Below, in pieces: positions 49,668-59,365 of a stretch of DNA of 64,000 nucleotides (positions are counted from its first letter, which is position 1; every line of letters begins with the position of its first letter). The stretch lies in the NCBI GenBank assembly GCA_963699015.1, contig CAVOSX010000006.1:248001-312000 (forward strand). The letters run 5' to 3'. The position numbers and the translations under genes were made by a program. This DNA is from PALSA-505 sp963699015 (GTDB lineage: Bacteria > Actinomycetota > Actinomycetes > Streptosporangiales > Streptosporangiaceae). The notes under the pieces were generated by a model. The model was not told the origin of the DNA. It saw only the letters and a program-made list of their open reading frames with translations, and did no database searches.

Positions 49668-51884
49668 TCACCCGCCGTCCGGGCATGGCTCAGCGGTTGC
49701 CGCATAGATGATCACGGACTGGTTCTGGAACACCTCGTGATACCTGCGCCCGTTGGCGCGGAAGGCGTCGAGATCGAATTCCTGGGTGGCCTTCCGGTAG
49801 ATCAGGACGTACCGCACGTCTTCGTCCGCGATCGCCTTGGCCGCCGCGCAGCTGCCGGGATGCGCGAGAACTTCCTGCGACTCGATGAGCGGCTTGCGGC
49901 CCGCGACCGGCAGAGAGCGCGCACGTGCGCCCACCCGCCGGCCGTAGTACATGAGACCGGGGTAGTCGCCGATGGCGAGCGTGGCCCGCTCGGTAATCCC
50001 CTGGTTCAGGACCGTGGACACGATGGTCCCGCCGGAGTTGTGCCGGTCAAGCCAGTTCCCGGCCGCTGCGACGGACGGGCTCAGCAGCGGCGCCGGGTAT
50101 GCCTCGTCGCGCACTCCCCGGACTATCTGCACGCCGCCGGCCAAGACGGCCAGGACGGCCGCGGCCAGCGAGGCGGCGGCGGCCGGCGTGAGCTTGGCCC
50201 GTTGCCAGGTCACCCACAGCGAGCCGAGAATCACGCCGAGACCGAGCCCTCCCACGACCGACAGCGCGGCGCCGAGATCGCGCTCGAATCGCTGCGGGAA
50301 ACCGTCCGCGGCCGTCCGGCTGCCGGCGTACATCACCAGGCACCACAGCAGGATCGTCACCCCGGCCAGTACCTGAGCCGGCCGGCGCGCGTGGCGCAGG
50401 CTCAGGGCGAGCAAGGCCGCGCCGAACACGCCGAGCCAGACGACTGGCAACGACAGCTCGGTAAGCAGGTGCCCCGCGGGCGGGGCCGGCTGGCTGCCCA
50501 GCACCATGGACACGGCCTCTGACGAGGCCGCATGGCGGACGACCGGCCAGCCGACACCGTAGGTGAGCCAGGCGTAGCAGGTGGACAAGACCAGCGTCGC
50601 CGCGAGCGCGACCAGTACCATCCGCGCATCCGCGCGACGCCGCAGGTAAAGCAGGTACGGCAGCGATACGGTCGCGGCCAGGACCAGGATGATCGCCTCG
50701 TACAAGGTGGCCACGGAGTGATACAAGACCGGGGCCGCGCCGAGGACGGCCGCCATCGCCGCCGAGCGCAGCGACGGCGACTGATACAGCGCGAGCAGCG
50801 CGGCGATGCCCATCGGGATCAGGAAGTAGGCGCTGACCAGGTCGGGGTACCGGCCATCGGCAAACCCCTGGTAGGCGCCGTTGAGCACCAGGCCCGACAA
50901 CGCGGCCGCTGCGAGCCCGTACCCCGGGCCCCATAGCCTGGTGGTCACCGCGTACGCGGCCATCACGGTAAGCAGCAGCAGGGCTGGCGCGAGGACGGCG
51001 AACAGCGTCAGCGGGGCCAGGCCGGACAGCCGGGAGATGACCGCGCTGCTCGACGGGAAGCCCGGCGGGTAGATCAGGTAGGTCGGGTACGAGCCGTGCG
51101 CCAGCATCTGCTCGGTCATCACGGCGTGGGAGAAATGGTCGAGCCCGCGTATCGACGGCCAGTCGAACCGGATCACTGGCGCGTAGGCGCGGACCGCGGT
51201 CAGCGCGAGCACGATCCCCAGTGCTGCCGTGTGCAGCACGGCCGGCAGCCGCGCGTCGCGGCCGATGGCCGCGCGGGCCGCCGCGGAATCCCCGGCCGGC
51301 CGGCGCGGGGCCGCCGGCCTGGCGGTCCGCCGGGCCCGGGGCGGTGCCGGCCGGGCCCGGGGCGGTGGCCCGGGCCGGCGCGGCGGCATTCACCGGGACC
51401 GGCGCGGCGGCGGGGATGGCCGTGCTCGCGGCCAGCACCGCGGCCAGGACCAGCAAGGCCAGGATCGGCAGTATCAGCCAGCCGGGCCTGGGGGCACTGC
51501 GCACTCCCAAGACGAGAGCGGCCAGGCAGGCCACGGCTACCAGGACGAGAGCCCGCGTGTCCCTGATGGCCGGCGGCTTCGTGAAGATCGGCCCGGCCTG
51601 CCGGTCGCCGCGCCCCTCATGACAACGGCCGCGAGCCCCGAGCCGAGGACGATAACCACCGACGCGACGGCTATCCACAACGTGATTCCGGAGTGCGTGA
51701 TCCGGGCCAGCAGCAGCGCCACTACCGGCACTGTCGCCAGCGACAGTGCGCTGGAATACGCGAGCCGCTCGGCAAGACCGCGGGCGGGCCGCAGGAATAT
51801 GACCCAGAAATACCCCGGCAGTACTATCGCGACGACCGCCGCGCAGAAAGCGCGGGTGAGGTCAACAAACATGGGCACCGCCAA
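49668..51884 (-). pseudogene. Large membrane protein (GT-C-like), two compensating frameshifts
   Basis: Three consecutive segments make one protein of about 735 residues. The front (51884 to about 51615) reads MAVPMFVDLTRAFCAAVVAI, a helix and VIVLGSGLAAVVMRG. The next part, one frame over (about 51615 to 51390), reads AGPIFTKPPAIRDTRALVLV and ILPILALLVLAAVLAASTAI. The remainder, in the first frame again, has about ten helices including LDHFSHAVMTEQML and YPTYLIYPPGFPS, and ends with a soluble beta-rich domain (NGRRYHEVFQNQSVIIYAAT). The shape resembles dolichyl-mannosyltransferase-like GT-C enzymes. The shifts lie in very G/C-rich runs, so an assembly error is likely. It overlaps the next membrane gene by 23 nt. 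Confidence 0.7.
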
Positions 51885-53445
51885 TACCAGTGCCTGCTAT
51901 TAATATCCGTAGCACGATACTCGTTCTCTGCCCGATTCGGCCGGATTCCTTGCGGACTCTAGCAGCACCCGTGTCGTCGGCTGCCGGGTCGCGACCCGCC
52001 GTCGGTAACTTGTCAGGCCCGGGCCCGCTGACGCCGACCAGCCGCGTGCAGGGCAGCGCCTCATGCAGCACGAAGAGCGGGCGATGCGGGTCCTGCCGGC
52101 AGCCGCGCTCCACCCGGGCCACGGTGTTTGACCAGGACGGCGCGACCGCCCGCGTGTCGGCGTACCGGAAGTCGCTCACCCACACGGTGCCGAGCACGGC
52201 GACCAGCAGCGCCGCGGCCGTGGCGTGGGCGACGCGCTCGAACCGGATGCCGCCGCGGCGCAGGTAGGCGCTCACCGCCACGATCAGCGCGGAGTCGATG
52301 AGCATGATCGGGGTCTGCGCGTACCGGGAACCCCGCGTGTACAGCGCGGTCCGTGATATCGCGATGTTGGCCACGGTCCCGTGCACGAAAACAGGGACCA
52401 GGGTGAGGATGAGGCTGAACAGCAGCGCGGCCAGCACGAACGCCCGGGCCGCAGGCCCGGCCCGCAGGCACGCCCACACCGCCACGGCCGCCACCACGGC
52501 CGCCGCGATCAGGGTGGCGGCGGTCAACCCGACCCCGGCCCACAACCGGGCGGCCAGGTGATGCCCGGCCACCGCCGGCAGGATCACCAGGTGGCCGTAG
52601 AAGGCCAGGGCGCGGTCCAGGTTCGTCGCCTGCACGTGCCGGGACAACGTGAGGACCGCGGGCAGTTGCAGGGCACCGCCGGCTATCAGGCCGATGGTGG
52701 CGGGCTGCTCGCGAATCCGCGGCAGCGCGATCACCCGCGCCACAGCCAGCGGCAGGTACAGCGCGGCCAGCGCGTTCGACGACGCCGCGGCGAAGCAGAC
52801 GACGGCCGCGGTCACCGCGCCAGCCGGCGAGCGCGGCCGCCACACCAGCGCCCAGAACGCCGCGAACAGCAGGTACCAGGACGAGTTCACCCCGGTGTTG
52901 GCGATCGAGGCCAGCGAGGTCGGCAGCAGGATCACGCTGGCGCCGAGCAGGACCCGCAGCGCCGGCTCCCGCACGTGGCCGGAGCAGGCGTAGCAGACGA
53001 ACACGGCGCAGCAGGACGCGACCACCGCCCCGGTGACCGCGAAGCCGACCGCCGCGTCACGGAACGGCAGCTTGGCGACGGCCTCGCCGATCAGCCGGGG
53101 GACAAGCTCCTCATAGCCATCGTAGGCCCGGAAAAGGTTGCCCCAGGGATGTGCTAGCGCCTGCGGAAGGAAGATCCTGCGATCCTCGGCGACCACCGAG
53201 CCCTGCGCGGGGCGGCCTTGCTGCCGGGCCAGCAGCAGCCACGCGCCGCCCGCTATCGTGGCCAGGCTGGCCAGCGCGATCCAGAACGTGGCGGAGCGGG
53301 ATCGCCGGACCGTCGGAGCCTGCGGAAAGAGCAGCAGGAGGATACGGCCGACCCCGCCGAGCAGCGGGGCACGAGCTTCGCCGTCGCCAGCCCCGCCCGC
53401 GGCCTGCTCCGACCCGGCGTTGACGGCCTGGCCTCCCTCGCCCAC
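51862..53445 (-). CDS. Polytopic membrane protein (GT-C-like)
   Basis: 527 residues with about ten helices, for example TFWIALASLATIAGGAWLLL and VLLGASVILLPTSLASIANT, and a short extracellular start with RIFLPQALAHPWGNLFRAYD and GYEELVPRLIGEAVAKLP. Loops NTGVNSSWYLLFAAFWAL and ASSNALAALYLPLAVARVI resemble other putative cell-surface glycosyltransferases of actinomycetes. No catalytic residue can be assigned with certainty. It overlaps the start of the 51884 gene on the same strand, so both are probably made together and may act on the same surface polymer. Confidence 0.72.
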   Translation of the reverse strand: MGEGGQAVNAGSEQAAGGAGDGEARAPLLGGVGRILLLLFPQAPTVRRSRSATFWIALASLATIAGGAWLLLARQQGRPAQGSVVAEDRRIFLPQALAHPWGNLFRAYDGYEELVPRLIGEAVAKLPFRDAAVGFAVTGAVVASCCAVFVCYACSGHVREPALRVLLGASVILLPTSLASIANTGVNSSWYLLFAAFWALVWRPRSPAGAVTAAVVCFAAASSNALAALYLPLAVARVIALPRIREQPATIGLIAGGALQLPAVLTLSRHVQATNLDRALAFYGHLVILPAVAGHHLAARLWAGVGLTAATLIAAAVVAAVAVWACLRAGPAARAFVLAALLFSLILTLVPVFVHGTVANIAISRTALYTRGSRYAQTPIMLIDSALIVAVSAYLRRGGIRFERVAHATAAALLVAVLGTVWVSDFRYADTRAVAPSWSNTVARVERGCRQDPHRPLFVLHEALPCTRLVGVSGPGPDKLPTAGRDPAADDTGAARVRKESGRIGQRTSIVLRILIAGTGIGGAHVC

Positions 53446-53589
53446 CGGCTTCGCTCCGATCCGTGCTAACCGGGCCCGGCGCTGCCACCCTGGCCGGCAG
53501 CCCCAGGCGCTGCCGGCCGTGCCGGTGGCTGCCCCCGATCCGCTCGTCCTGGCCCAGCGGTCGCGTGAGACGGCCGGGAGGCGCTTATT

Positions 53590-54009
53590 TTACAAGCGAC
53601 AACCGGCGGGTGCCGTGAGTTGCCCTATCCGGACCGGGCTAGCGGTAACGGAAACCGTCGAGGAAGCGGCGGAACACGCCGCCTCGCGGGCAAGCGGCGC
53701 AGCGGGCGCGGCGGCCGCGCGCTGGCGGGCGATGGGCCGGTCGTAGTCGGTCCTGGCGATGGCGTTGACCACCTGCTGCTCGTCGAAGTATTCAGACTCC
53801 TCGATCTGCGGCACGTAGCCGACGAGCATCCCGTCCCGCATCACCTGGGCTTCAAGGCCGGCGGTTCCGTCGGTGTCCCACTCGGCCTCACGGCCGTCGT
53901 GCAGCGACACCCGAACGCCGTACCGGCCCACGCCGGCCCGGGCCAGGTGGCCGTCGATACCCCGGTCGCGCAGCGCATCGACCACGCGCCGGGCCCTGAA
54001 CTCGTCCAT
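53590..54009 (-). CDS. Conserved small protein of unknown function
   Basis: 139 residues from ATG 54009. Seen: MDEFRARRVVDALRDRGIDG, HLARAGVGRYGVRVSLHDGR and DGMLVGYVPQIEESEYFDEQ, followed by an Ala-rich tail. The first 90 residues look like a compact alpha/beta domain found in many actinomycetes as a lone gene; I know no function. A weak start signal makes the exact start uncertain. Confidence 0.65.
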   Translation of the reverse strand: MDEFRARRVVDALRDRGIDGHLARAGVGRYGVRVSLHDGREAEWDTDGTAGLEAQVMRDGMLVGYVPQIEESEYFDEQQVVNAIARTDYDRPIARQRAAAAPAAPLAREAACSAASSTVSVTASPVRIGQLTAPAGCRL

Positions 54010-54157
54010 CACCCAAAAATAATGCTGGCGGCGGCGTGCTCGCCGCCACCCGCGCGCACCGGGTACCGGCGGCGTTGAGTTTCGGCGCTTCTGCGGGTCT
54101 GTACCAGTAGGCGGGATGACCCGCTGCTCTCCGCACCCGCCCCCAGGGAAGGAAACG

Positions 54158-55628
54158 ATGACTACAGAACTTATGCCGCCGGTGCACAGGTGGCGCGCGT
54201 TCGCGGTGCTGGCCGTGGCGTACTTCATGACGATCGTCGATCTCACGATCGTGAACGTCTCGCTGCCGACGATCGGCCGCGCACTGCACTTCTCCGAATC
54301 GAACCTGCAGTGGGTGGTGACCGCCTACGGGATCACCTTCGGCGGCTTCCTGCTGCTCGGCGGCCGCGCCGCGGATCTGCTCGGCCGGCGGCGGATCTTC
54401 ATGCTGGGCCTGGCCATCTTCACGGCCGCGTCGCTGGGCTGCGGGCTGGCCAGAAACGACGGCCTGCTGATCGCGCTGCGCGGACTGCAGGGCTTCGGCG
54501 CGGCGGTGGTGTTGCCGGCCGCGCTGTCGATCGTGATGAACATGTTCGCCGAGGGCGCCGAGCGCAACAAGGCGCTCGGCCTGTGGGGCGCCATCGCAGC
54601 GTCCGGGGCGACGTTCGGCCTGATCACTGGCGGACTGCTGACCCGGTACGCCGGATGGGAGTACATCTTCTTCCTCAACGTGCCGGTCGGGGCCGCGGGG
54701 CTGCTGCTCGCCCCGCGCGTGGTCCCCGAAAGCCGGCTCGCCAGCCGCCCGCCGCCGCTTCGATCCGCTCGGCGCCGTCACCGTGACCGGGGGGCTGCTG
54801 CTGCTGGTCTACGCGATCTCGAAGGCACCGCAGGCCGGCTGGGGGTCAGCACGCACGGTCGCGCTGCTAACGGTCTCGGCTGCGCTGCTGCTGGCTTTCG
54901 TGCTGACTGAGGCACGCACCGCGGCGCCGCTGATGCCGCTGCGGATCTTCCGGCTGCGCATGGTGGCCGTGGCGAACGCCGTGGGGCTCCTGCTCGGCGG
55001 CAGCTTCTTCGCCTTCATCTTCATCGGCACCCTCTACATGCAGCAGGTGCTGCACTACTCGGCCCTGCAAGCCGGCCTCGCCTGGCTCGCCGCCTCGGTT
55101 ATTTCCGTCGCGCTCGCCGGAGCCTCGCAGAAGCTCGTCACCCGCATCTCGGCCGGGCCGGTGATGGCGCTGGGCATGGCAATGATCGGCGGCGGCATCC
55201 TGTGGGCGACCCAGGTGCCGGTGCACGGGCAGTTCTGGGGCGCCCTGGCGGGGCCGTTCCTCGTCGTCGGGGCCGGCACCGCCTTTGCCTTCGTCCCGGT
55301 GTCGATCGGCGGCCTGGCCGGGGTGGCCGAGCATGAGGCCGGGCTCGCCTCGGGGCTGATCAACACCTCACAGCAGCTCGGCGGGGCGATCGGCGTCGCC
55401 ATCGCATCGACGGTTGCCGCCACCCGCCTGGGCACCCTGCTCGACGAGGGCAAGCCCGCGAGCGTCGCACTGACGGGCGGCTTCCACTGGGCCCTGTGGG
55501 TCTGCGGAGCGATAGCCCTGGCTGCCCTCCCGGTGACAGCCACCCTCCGCCGCCGCACGAAAGCCCCCGCAGGCCTCGACGGCGCCGTCCCGGCGCTTGA
55601 GACAGCCGAAACCACGAACCGGGTCTAG
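54158..55628 (+). pseudogene. DHA2-type MFS exporter with one frameshift
   Basis: A 14-helix EmrB/QacA-type drug exporter of about 489 residues. ATG 54158 follows AAGGA by 6 nt. The first part has YFMTIVDLTIVNVSLPTIGR, GGRAADLLGRRRIFMLG (motif A) and NVPVGAAGLLLAPRVVPESR (motif C region). The frame breaks at about 54745-54755 in a GCCGCCCGCC run; the other frame resumes RFDPLGAVTVTGGLLLLVYA and continues to the last helices and a TAG at 55628. One missing or extra base accounts for all, so it is either a recent loss or a sequencing error. Substrate unknown. Confidence 0.85.
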
Positions 55629-55797
55629 CAGACAGCGACCCTGGTCAGGGCCGCCAGGCCGGCGCGTCCAGCCACACGACCAGCGGGCGAAGGAAGGGGA
55701 CTGGTCATCATGGTGATACCGGTAAGGAAAGGCGGATGACGCGACGCTCAGCGGGCAGGTTCACGCTCACGTCCGCCGGTGGCTGCCTGCAGCGAGC

Positions 55798-55875
55798 GTG
55801 AGGAGCCCGTACATCACCGGTACGCCAATCAGCGGCCGGGTGGCGCTGATCACCGGGGCCAGCGGCGGGATCGGG
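55798..55875 (+). pseudogene. N-terminal fragment of a short-chain dehydrogenase
   Basis: From GTG 55798 the frame reads ITGTPISGRVALITGASGGI then GRA; TGASGGIGR is the SDR cofactor motif (TGxxxGIG). The sequence then runs into the 3' end of the phosphodiesterase gene, on the opposite strand, so only about 25 residues are left. It marks a deletion or rearrangement point. Confidence 0.6.
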
Positions 55876-56644
55876 CGGGCATTTCTGGCGGGATCTTGCC
55901 GGCGGTCATGTCTGCGAGCTTATGCTCACGCAGCAAGACCGCGCGGCCGGGACGGTCGGTAACCAGGGCGTCGACGCCGGGGGTCGCCATCCATCGGGCG
56001 AGCTCCCGGTCGGCGCTGACGGTCCAGACCATCGTCTTGATCCCCTGACGCTGGCATTGAGTCAGTACCTCGGCGCGGGCCAGCCGGCGGTGGATGGCGG
56101 CCCAGCCGGCGAGGCCCGCGGCGGCCAGTTCGGCTCGCGACAACGCCGCGCGCAGCGGCGCTACGGAGCGCCTGACCGCCCGGGCCAGGCCGCCTCCGAT
56201 GGAGAGCCCGGCCGGCACGGCAGGGAACTGGCGTTTCACCGACGCCAGCACGGCGGGGTCACCGGTCGTCACGATCATCCCGGCCGGCCCGAGCAGGTCA
56301 AGCCCGAGCCGCAGCACCGCAGCCGCGCACCCGGCGTCCTTGAGGTCGATGTGGGCCGCCGCCCGCCCGGCCAGCAGCCGCATCACCTCCGGTACCCGCG
56401 GCACCTCGCGACCGGTCAGCTCGCACAGCTGGGAGTAGCTGACAGACGTGAGGGGACGGCCCGGCCCCGCGCGCGCCTCGTGCAGCGCCACCAGGACGCC
56501 GTCCCCCGTCCGGCGGACATCGAACTCCACGTAGTCCGCGCCGGCCGCCGCCGCGTTCAGGTACGCCTGGTAGGTTCCGCCGCTGCCATCCTCGCCGCCG
56601 CGGTGGGCCGAAATAGCCGGAACCCGGCCCGGGATGCTGGCCAT
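55850..56644 (-). CDS. Glycerophosphodiester phosphodiesterase family protein
   Basis: 264 residues, TIM-barrel GDPD fold. Seen: PAISAHRGGEDGSGGTYQAY (the catalytic HRG near residue 14), ADYVEFDVRRTGDGVLVALH, AAHIDLKDAGCA, MIVTTGDPAVLASVKRQFP, KTMVWTVSADRELARWMATP, VDALVTDRPGRAV. Family members cut glycerophosphodiesters or related esters. An oddity: the usual HRG-x-PENT glutamate is replaced (GGT), although the E-x-D pair and the second His are kept, so activity may be weak or altered. The last 20 residues overlap an SDR fragment on the other strand and are probably not native. Confidence 0.82.
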   Translation of the reverse strand: MASIPGRVPAISAHRGGEDGSGGTYQAYLNAAAAGADYVEFDVRRTGDGVLVALHEARAGPGRPLTSVSYSQLCELTGREVPRVPEVMRLLAGRAAAHIDLKDAGCAAAVLRLGLDLLGPAGMIVTTGDPAVLASVKRQFPAVPAGLSIGGGLARAVRRSVAPLRAALSRAELAAAGLAGWAAIHRRLARAEVLTQCQRQGIKTMVWTVSADRELARWMATPGVDALVTDRPGRAVLLREHKLADMTAGKIPPEMPARSRRWPR

Positions 56645-56660
56645 GCCGCGGGCGCCGTTA

Positions 56661-57194
56661 TCAGGGCCCTGGCTGGTCGGCGGGGAAGCGGGGTGCCGGA
56701 TCGCTGAGCAGGCTCATCTGGCTGACCATGGCCCGCAGGCCGTCGGTGCCGAGATGGCGGAGCACGAGCTCGCGCAGCCCGGCGCAGTAGATCACGAGCG
56801 CCCGCTCTACTGCCGCGCGGCCGGCCGGGGTGAGCACGGCGTTGGTCACGCGCCGGTCGCATCGCGAGGGCTGCCGCAGGATGAACCCGGCCTGCTGCAG
56901 CCGGTCGGCCACCTTGGTGAAGCCGCCGCTGGAGAACGCGAGCTCGCGGGCCAGCGTGCTCAGCGGGGCTGCCGGGTCGGCACTGCGCCGCAGCCGGGCG
57001 AGGACGAAGAAGTCCGGCGGGGCCAGCCCGGTCTCCTGCTCGACGTGATCGGCCAGCGTCCGGTTCACGTGCGTGAAGCCATGGGCGATGCCCGTCCACG
57101 CGTCGAGCAGCTCCTCAGATGAGCAGCGCTGATCGAGGTCGCTCAACGCCGGGGCAGGCGCCGGCGGGGCGGGGGCTGGGGCTGGGGTGGTCAT
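56661..57194 (-). CDS. MarR-family transcriptional regulator
   Basis: 177 residues. After a Pro/Ala-rich start it has the MarR fold: TGLAPPDFFVLARLRRSADP, LSTLARELAFSSGGFTKVAD (recognition helix), RLQQAGFILRQPSRCDRRVT (wing with the conserved Asp-Arg-Arg) and LTPAGRAAVERALVIYCAG. It would bind DNA as a dimer and respond to a small ligand. The AT-rich gap to the divergent small gene (57195-57385) is the likely operator. It lies beside the phosphodiesterase (17-bp gap), perhaps one transcript. Confidence 0.9.
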   Translation of the reverse strand: MTTPAPAPAPPAPAPALSDLDQRCSSEELLDAWTGIAHGFTHVNRTLADHVEQETGLAPPDFFVLARLRRSADPAAPLSTLARELAFSSGGFTKVADRLQQAGFILRQPSRCDRRVTNAVLTPAGRAAVERALVIYCAGLRELVLRHLGTDGLRAMVSQMSLLSDPAPRFPADQPGP

Positions 57195-57221
57195 CGGGAC
57201 AACTATAGGGCGAGGCGGGCA

Positions 57222-57280
57222 CAGAAATAAGTTTGTCCGCTAATTGTTTGCTAACTAGTCTCTTTCTGGAGAGGTTATAT
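57222..57280. promoter_or_regulatory. AT-rich intergenic region, likely MarR promoter/operator
   Basis: The stretch AAATAAGTTTGTCCGCTAAT, then TGTTTGCTAACTAGTC, is far richer in A and T than its surroundings and lies between two divergent genes. GCTAATTG and GCTAACTA form a short direct repeat. It likely holds promoters; the operator assignment is inference. Confidence 0.4.
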
Positions 57281-57385
57281 CTGCCCGGACGGGCAGGCGG
57301 CGCCAGGCCGTCGGCCAGTGGCCCCCTGCGGGCGATGCCGCACCACCTGGCTCCGGCTCAGCGCCCCGACCGGAGGTGGCCAGGA

Positions 57386-57514
57386 ATGCTTTCCGCCAGG
57401 AGCATCTTCGAGGAAATCGTCGGCAAGGACGAGGCGTTCCGGCTGTCTTGGGCGGACGAGGACAAGCACGGCCGCATCGTCACCGCCCCGATGCTCAAGC
57501 GCGGCCGGGCGTAG
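57386..57514 (+). CDS. Small conserved protein, 42 residues
   Basis: MLSARSIFEEIVGKDEAFRL, then SWADEDKHGRIVTAPMLKRG. ATG 57386 has GGAGG 11 nt upstream plus CAGGA closer to it. The compact, charged sequence and strong start support a real gene; family unknown. It is followed within 16 nt by the PAP2-like gene on the same strand. Confidence 0.55.
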   Translation: MLSARSIFEEIVGKDEAFRLSWADEDKHGRIVTAPMLKRGRA

Positions 57515-57530
57515 CGGGCCGGCCGGAACG

Positions 57531-58394
57531 GTGGTACCCGGGGCATGCACGCGGGCCCGGCCGCAGGCAGCGCGGACGAGAACGGGCCCGGCGTCCGCGC
57601 CCGGCCGCAATCGCCGGATCAGCCTGGCCTGGCCGCGGCTGCCCGCCGCGGCCGAGGTGGCCATCGTGGTGGCCGGCTACGTCGGCTACGCCCTGGTGCG
57701 GCTGGCCGTGCGGGCCGGCCGCCACGCCGCGTTCGCGCATGCGGCCGGGCTGTGGCGGCTGGAGTGCTGGCTGCACCTGGACGCCGAGCCGTCGCTCAAC
57801 CACCTCACGGCGGCTCACCCGGCGCTCGCCCTGACAGCCGGCTACTACTACGGGCTGCTGCACTTCATCGTCACGCCGCTGGTGCTGGCCTGGCTGTGGC
57901 TGCGCCGGCCGGCCGTGTTCGGGCGGCTGCGCTCGGCGCTGGTGCTGGCCACCACCGGGGCGAACCTGGTGTTCTGGACCTGGCCCGTCGCGCCGCCCCG
58001 GTTCTCCGTGCCGGGCATGACCGATGTCCTCGTCCGCTACCACATCCTCGGCGCGGCCAGCCCGCACGGCCCGTCCAGCCTGGTCAACCTGTACGCCGCC
58101 ATGCCCAGCCTGCATGTGGCCTGGGCCGCCTGGTGCGCCGCCGCCGTCGTCACCGCCACCCGCACCCGATGGCGGCACCTGGCCTGGCTCTACCCCGCGG
58201 CCACCACCCTCGTCGTGCTGGCTTCCGCCAACCACTTCCTGCTCGACGCCGTCGCCGGCCTGGCGATCACCACCCTCGGCCTGCTCGCCACCCGCGCTCA
58301 CCGGCCGCCGGATACTGCCGAGCCCAGCCGCGCGCCTGACGGCTCCGTTCCGGCACCGTCCGGGCAGGAATCCCGGTCACTGGCCGCGCGTTGA
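57531..58394 (+). CDS. PAP2/inositolphosphotransferase-like membrane protein
   Basis: 287 residues from GTG 57531 (start uncertain, the frame is open further up). Five or six helices. Seen: PGMTDVLVRYHILGAASPHG, the catalytic YAAMPSLHVAWAAWCAAAV (Ser-x-His in a PAP2 C2-type motif) and VLASANHFLLDAVAGLAIT (C3 motif with His and Asp). This belongs to the PAP2_3 branch related to inositol-phosphoceramide and phospho-transfer enzymes. It probably moves or removes phosphate groups on lipids in the membrane. Confidence 0.85.
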   Translation: MVPGACTRARPQAARTRTGPASAPGRNRRISLAWPRLPAAAEVAIVVAGYVGYALVRLAVRAGRHAAFAHAAGLWRLECWLHLDAEPSLNHLTAAHPALALTAGYYYGLLHFIVTPLVLAWLWLRRPAVFGRLRSALVLATTGANLVFWTWPVAPPRFSVPGMTDVLVRYHILGAASPHGPSSLVNLYAAMPSLHVAWAAWCAAAVVTATRTRWRHLAWLYPAATTLVVLASANHFLLDAVAGLAITTLGLLATRAHRPPDTAEPSRAPDGSVPAPSGQESRSLAAR

Positions 58395-58413
58395 CCTGAA
58401 TGTTAAGGGGGTT

Positions 58414-58971
58414 ATGACTTTGCTGAAGCTCAAGAACCGGGACGCATCCGCCGGCCCGGCGCCGGCCCCGCCGTTCGAGGGCCGCGGCCCGGAGGGGGCC
58501 GAGCGCGCGACCTTCGCAGCGGGATGTTTCTGGGGTGTCGAGGCGGCCTTCCGCCAGGTCGACGGGGTGCTGGCGACCTCTGTCGGCTATACCGGCGGGC
58601 ATGTGCCCGATCCCAGCTACGAGCGGGTCTGCCGGGGCCGTACCGGCCACGCCGAGGCGGTCGAGGTGTGGTTCGACCCGGCCCAGGTCAGTTACCGGCA
58701 GCTGCTGGAGGTGTTCTGGCGGATCCACAATCCGACCAGCCGCAACCGCCAGGGCTTCGATTTCGGCAGCCAGTACCGCTCGGCGATCTTCTACCATGAC
58801 GCCGCCCAGCAGGAGGCCGCGATCGCATCACGCGACGCCGAGCAGCGATCGCGGCGGCGGCAGATCGTCACGCAGATCACTGCGGCGTCTGCGTTCTACC
58901 AGGCTGAGGAATACCACCAGTGCTACATGGAGAAGCACGGCCGGACCAGCCGCGCGGCCACCATCCAGTAA
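58414..58971 (+). CDS. msrA: Peptide-methionine (S)-S-oxide reductase
   Basis: 185 residues from ATG 58414 (AAGGGG upstream; the frame is open from 58024 through the preceding gene, which is a shadow). Repairs oxidised methionine. Seen: ATFAAGCFWGVEAAFRQVDG (catalytic Cys in GCFWG), TSVGYTGGHVPDPSYERVC, VWFDPAQVSYRQLLEVFWRI, HNPTSRNRQGFDFGSQYRSA, and AEEYHQCYMEKHG with the recycling Cys. Complete and typical length. Confidence 0.96.
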   Translation: MTLLKLKNRDASAGPAPAPPFEGRGPEGAERATFAAGCFWGVEAAFRQVDGVLATSVGYTGGHVPDPSYERVCRGRTGHAEAVEVWFDPAQVSYRQLLEVFWRIHNPTSRNRQGFDFGSQYRSAIFYHDAAQQEAAIASRDAEQRSRRRQIVTQITAASAFYQAEEYHQCYMEKHGRTSRAATIQ

Positions 58972-59074
58972 CCGGCCCCCCGGGCGCCATCACGGCCCAC
59001 AGCGGAACCGCCAGCCTTGTTCGAGCCGCCGGCCAGGCGGCGCGGCCGCGGTCGGCGCGGGGCTCGGCGACCGG

Positions 59075-59245
59075 CTAGAGCGAGGGGAGCCCGAGCGTTT
59101 CGGGATGGGCCCGGCGGTAGTGCTCGGTCAGAACCTCGCTGATCGTGCCCGGCCGGTAGGCGACGGTGCGATCGCAGATCTGGCAGCGGGTAACCGGCAG
59201 GTGGGTGACGGTCACCGGGAAGCGGGGGGAACGTGACTTGTTCAT
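59075..59245 (-). CDS. Small zinc-finger-like protein
   Basis: 56 residues from ATG 59245. It contains CQICDRTVAYRPGTISEVLT and EHYRRAHPE, i.e. Cys-x2-Cys then His-x4-His, spaced like a C2H2-type zinc finger. A metal-binding or DNA-binding role is inferred from this pattern only. It lies convergent with msrA and upstream of HxlR. Confidence 0.65.
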   Translation of the reverse strand: MNKSRSPRFPVTVTHLPVTRCQICDRTVAYRPGTISEVLTEHYRRAHPETLGLPSL

Positions 59246-59365
59246 CACTTCTATGATGCCAGGTCTGCGGGGGTGCCCTGGCCCTGCGCCATCGGCACTT
59301 TTCGCGGCATGACCGCGCATTCCCGGCGCTCCATGGCCCGCAGCATCACCCAGGCGGCCTAAGGC

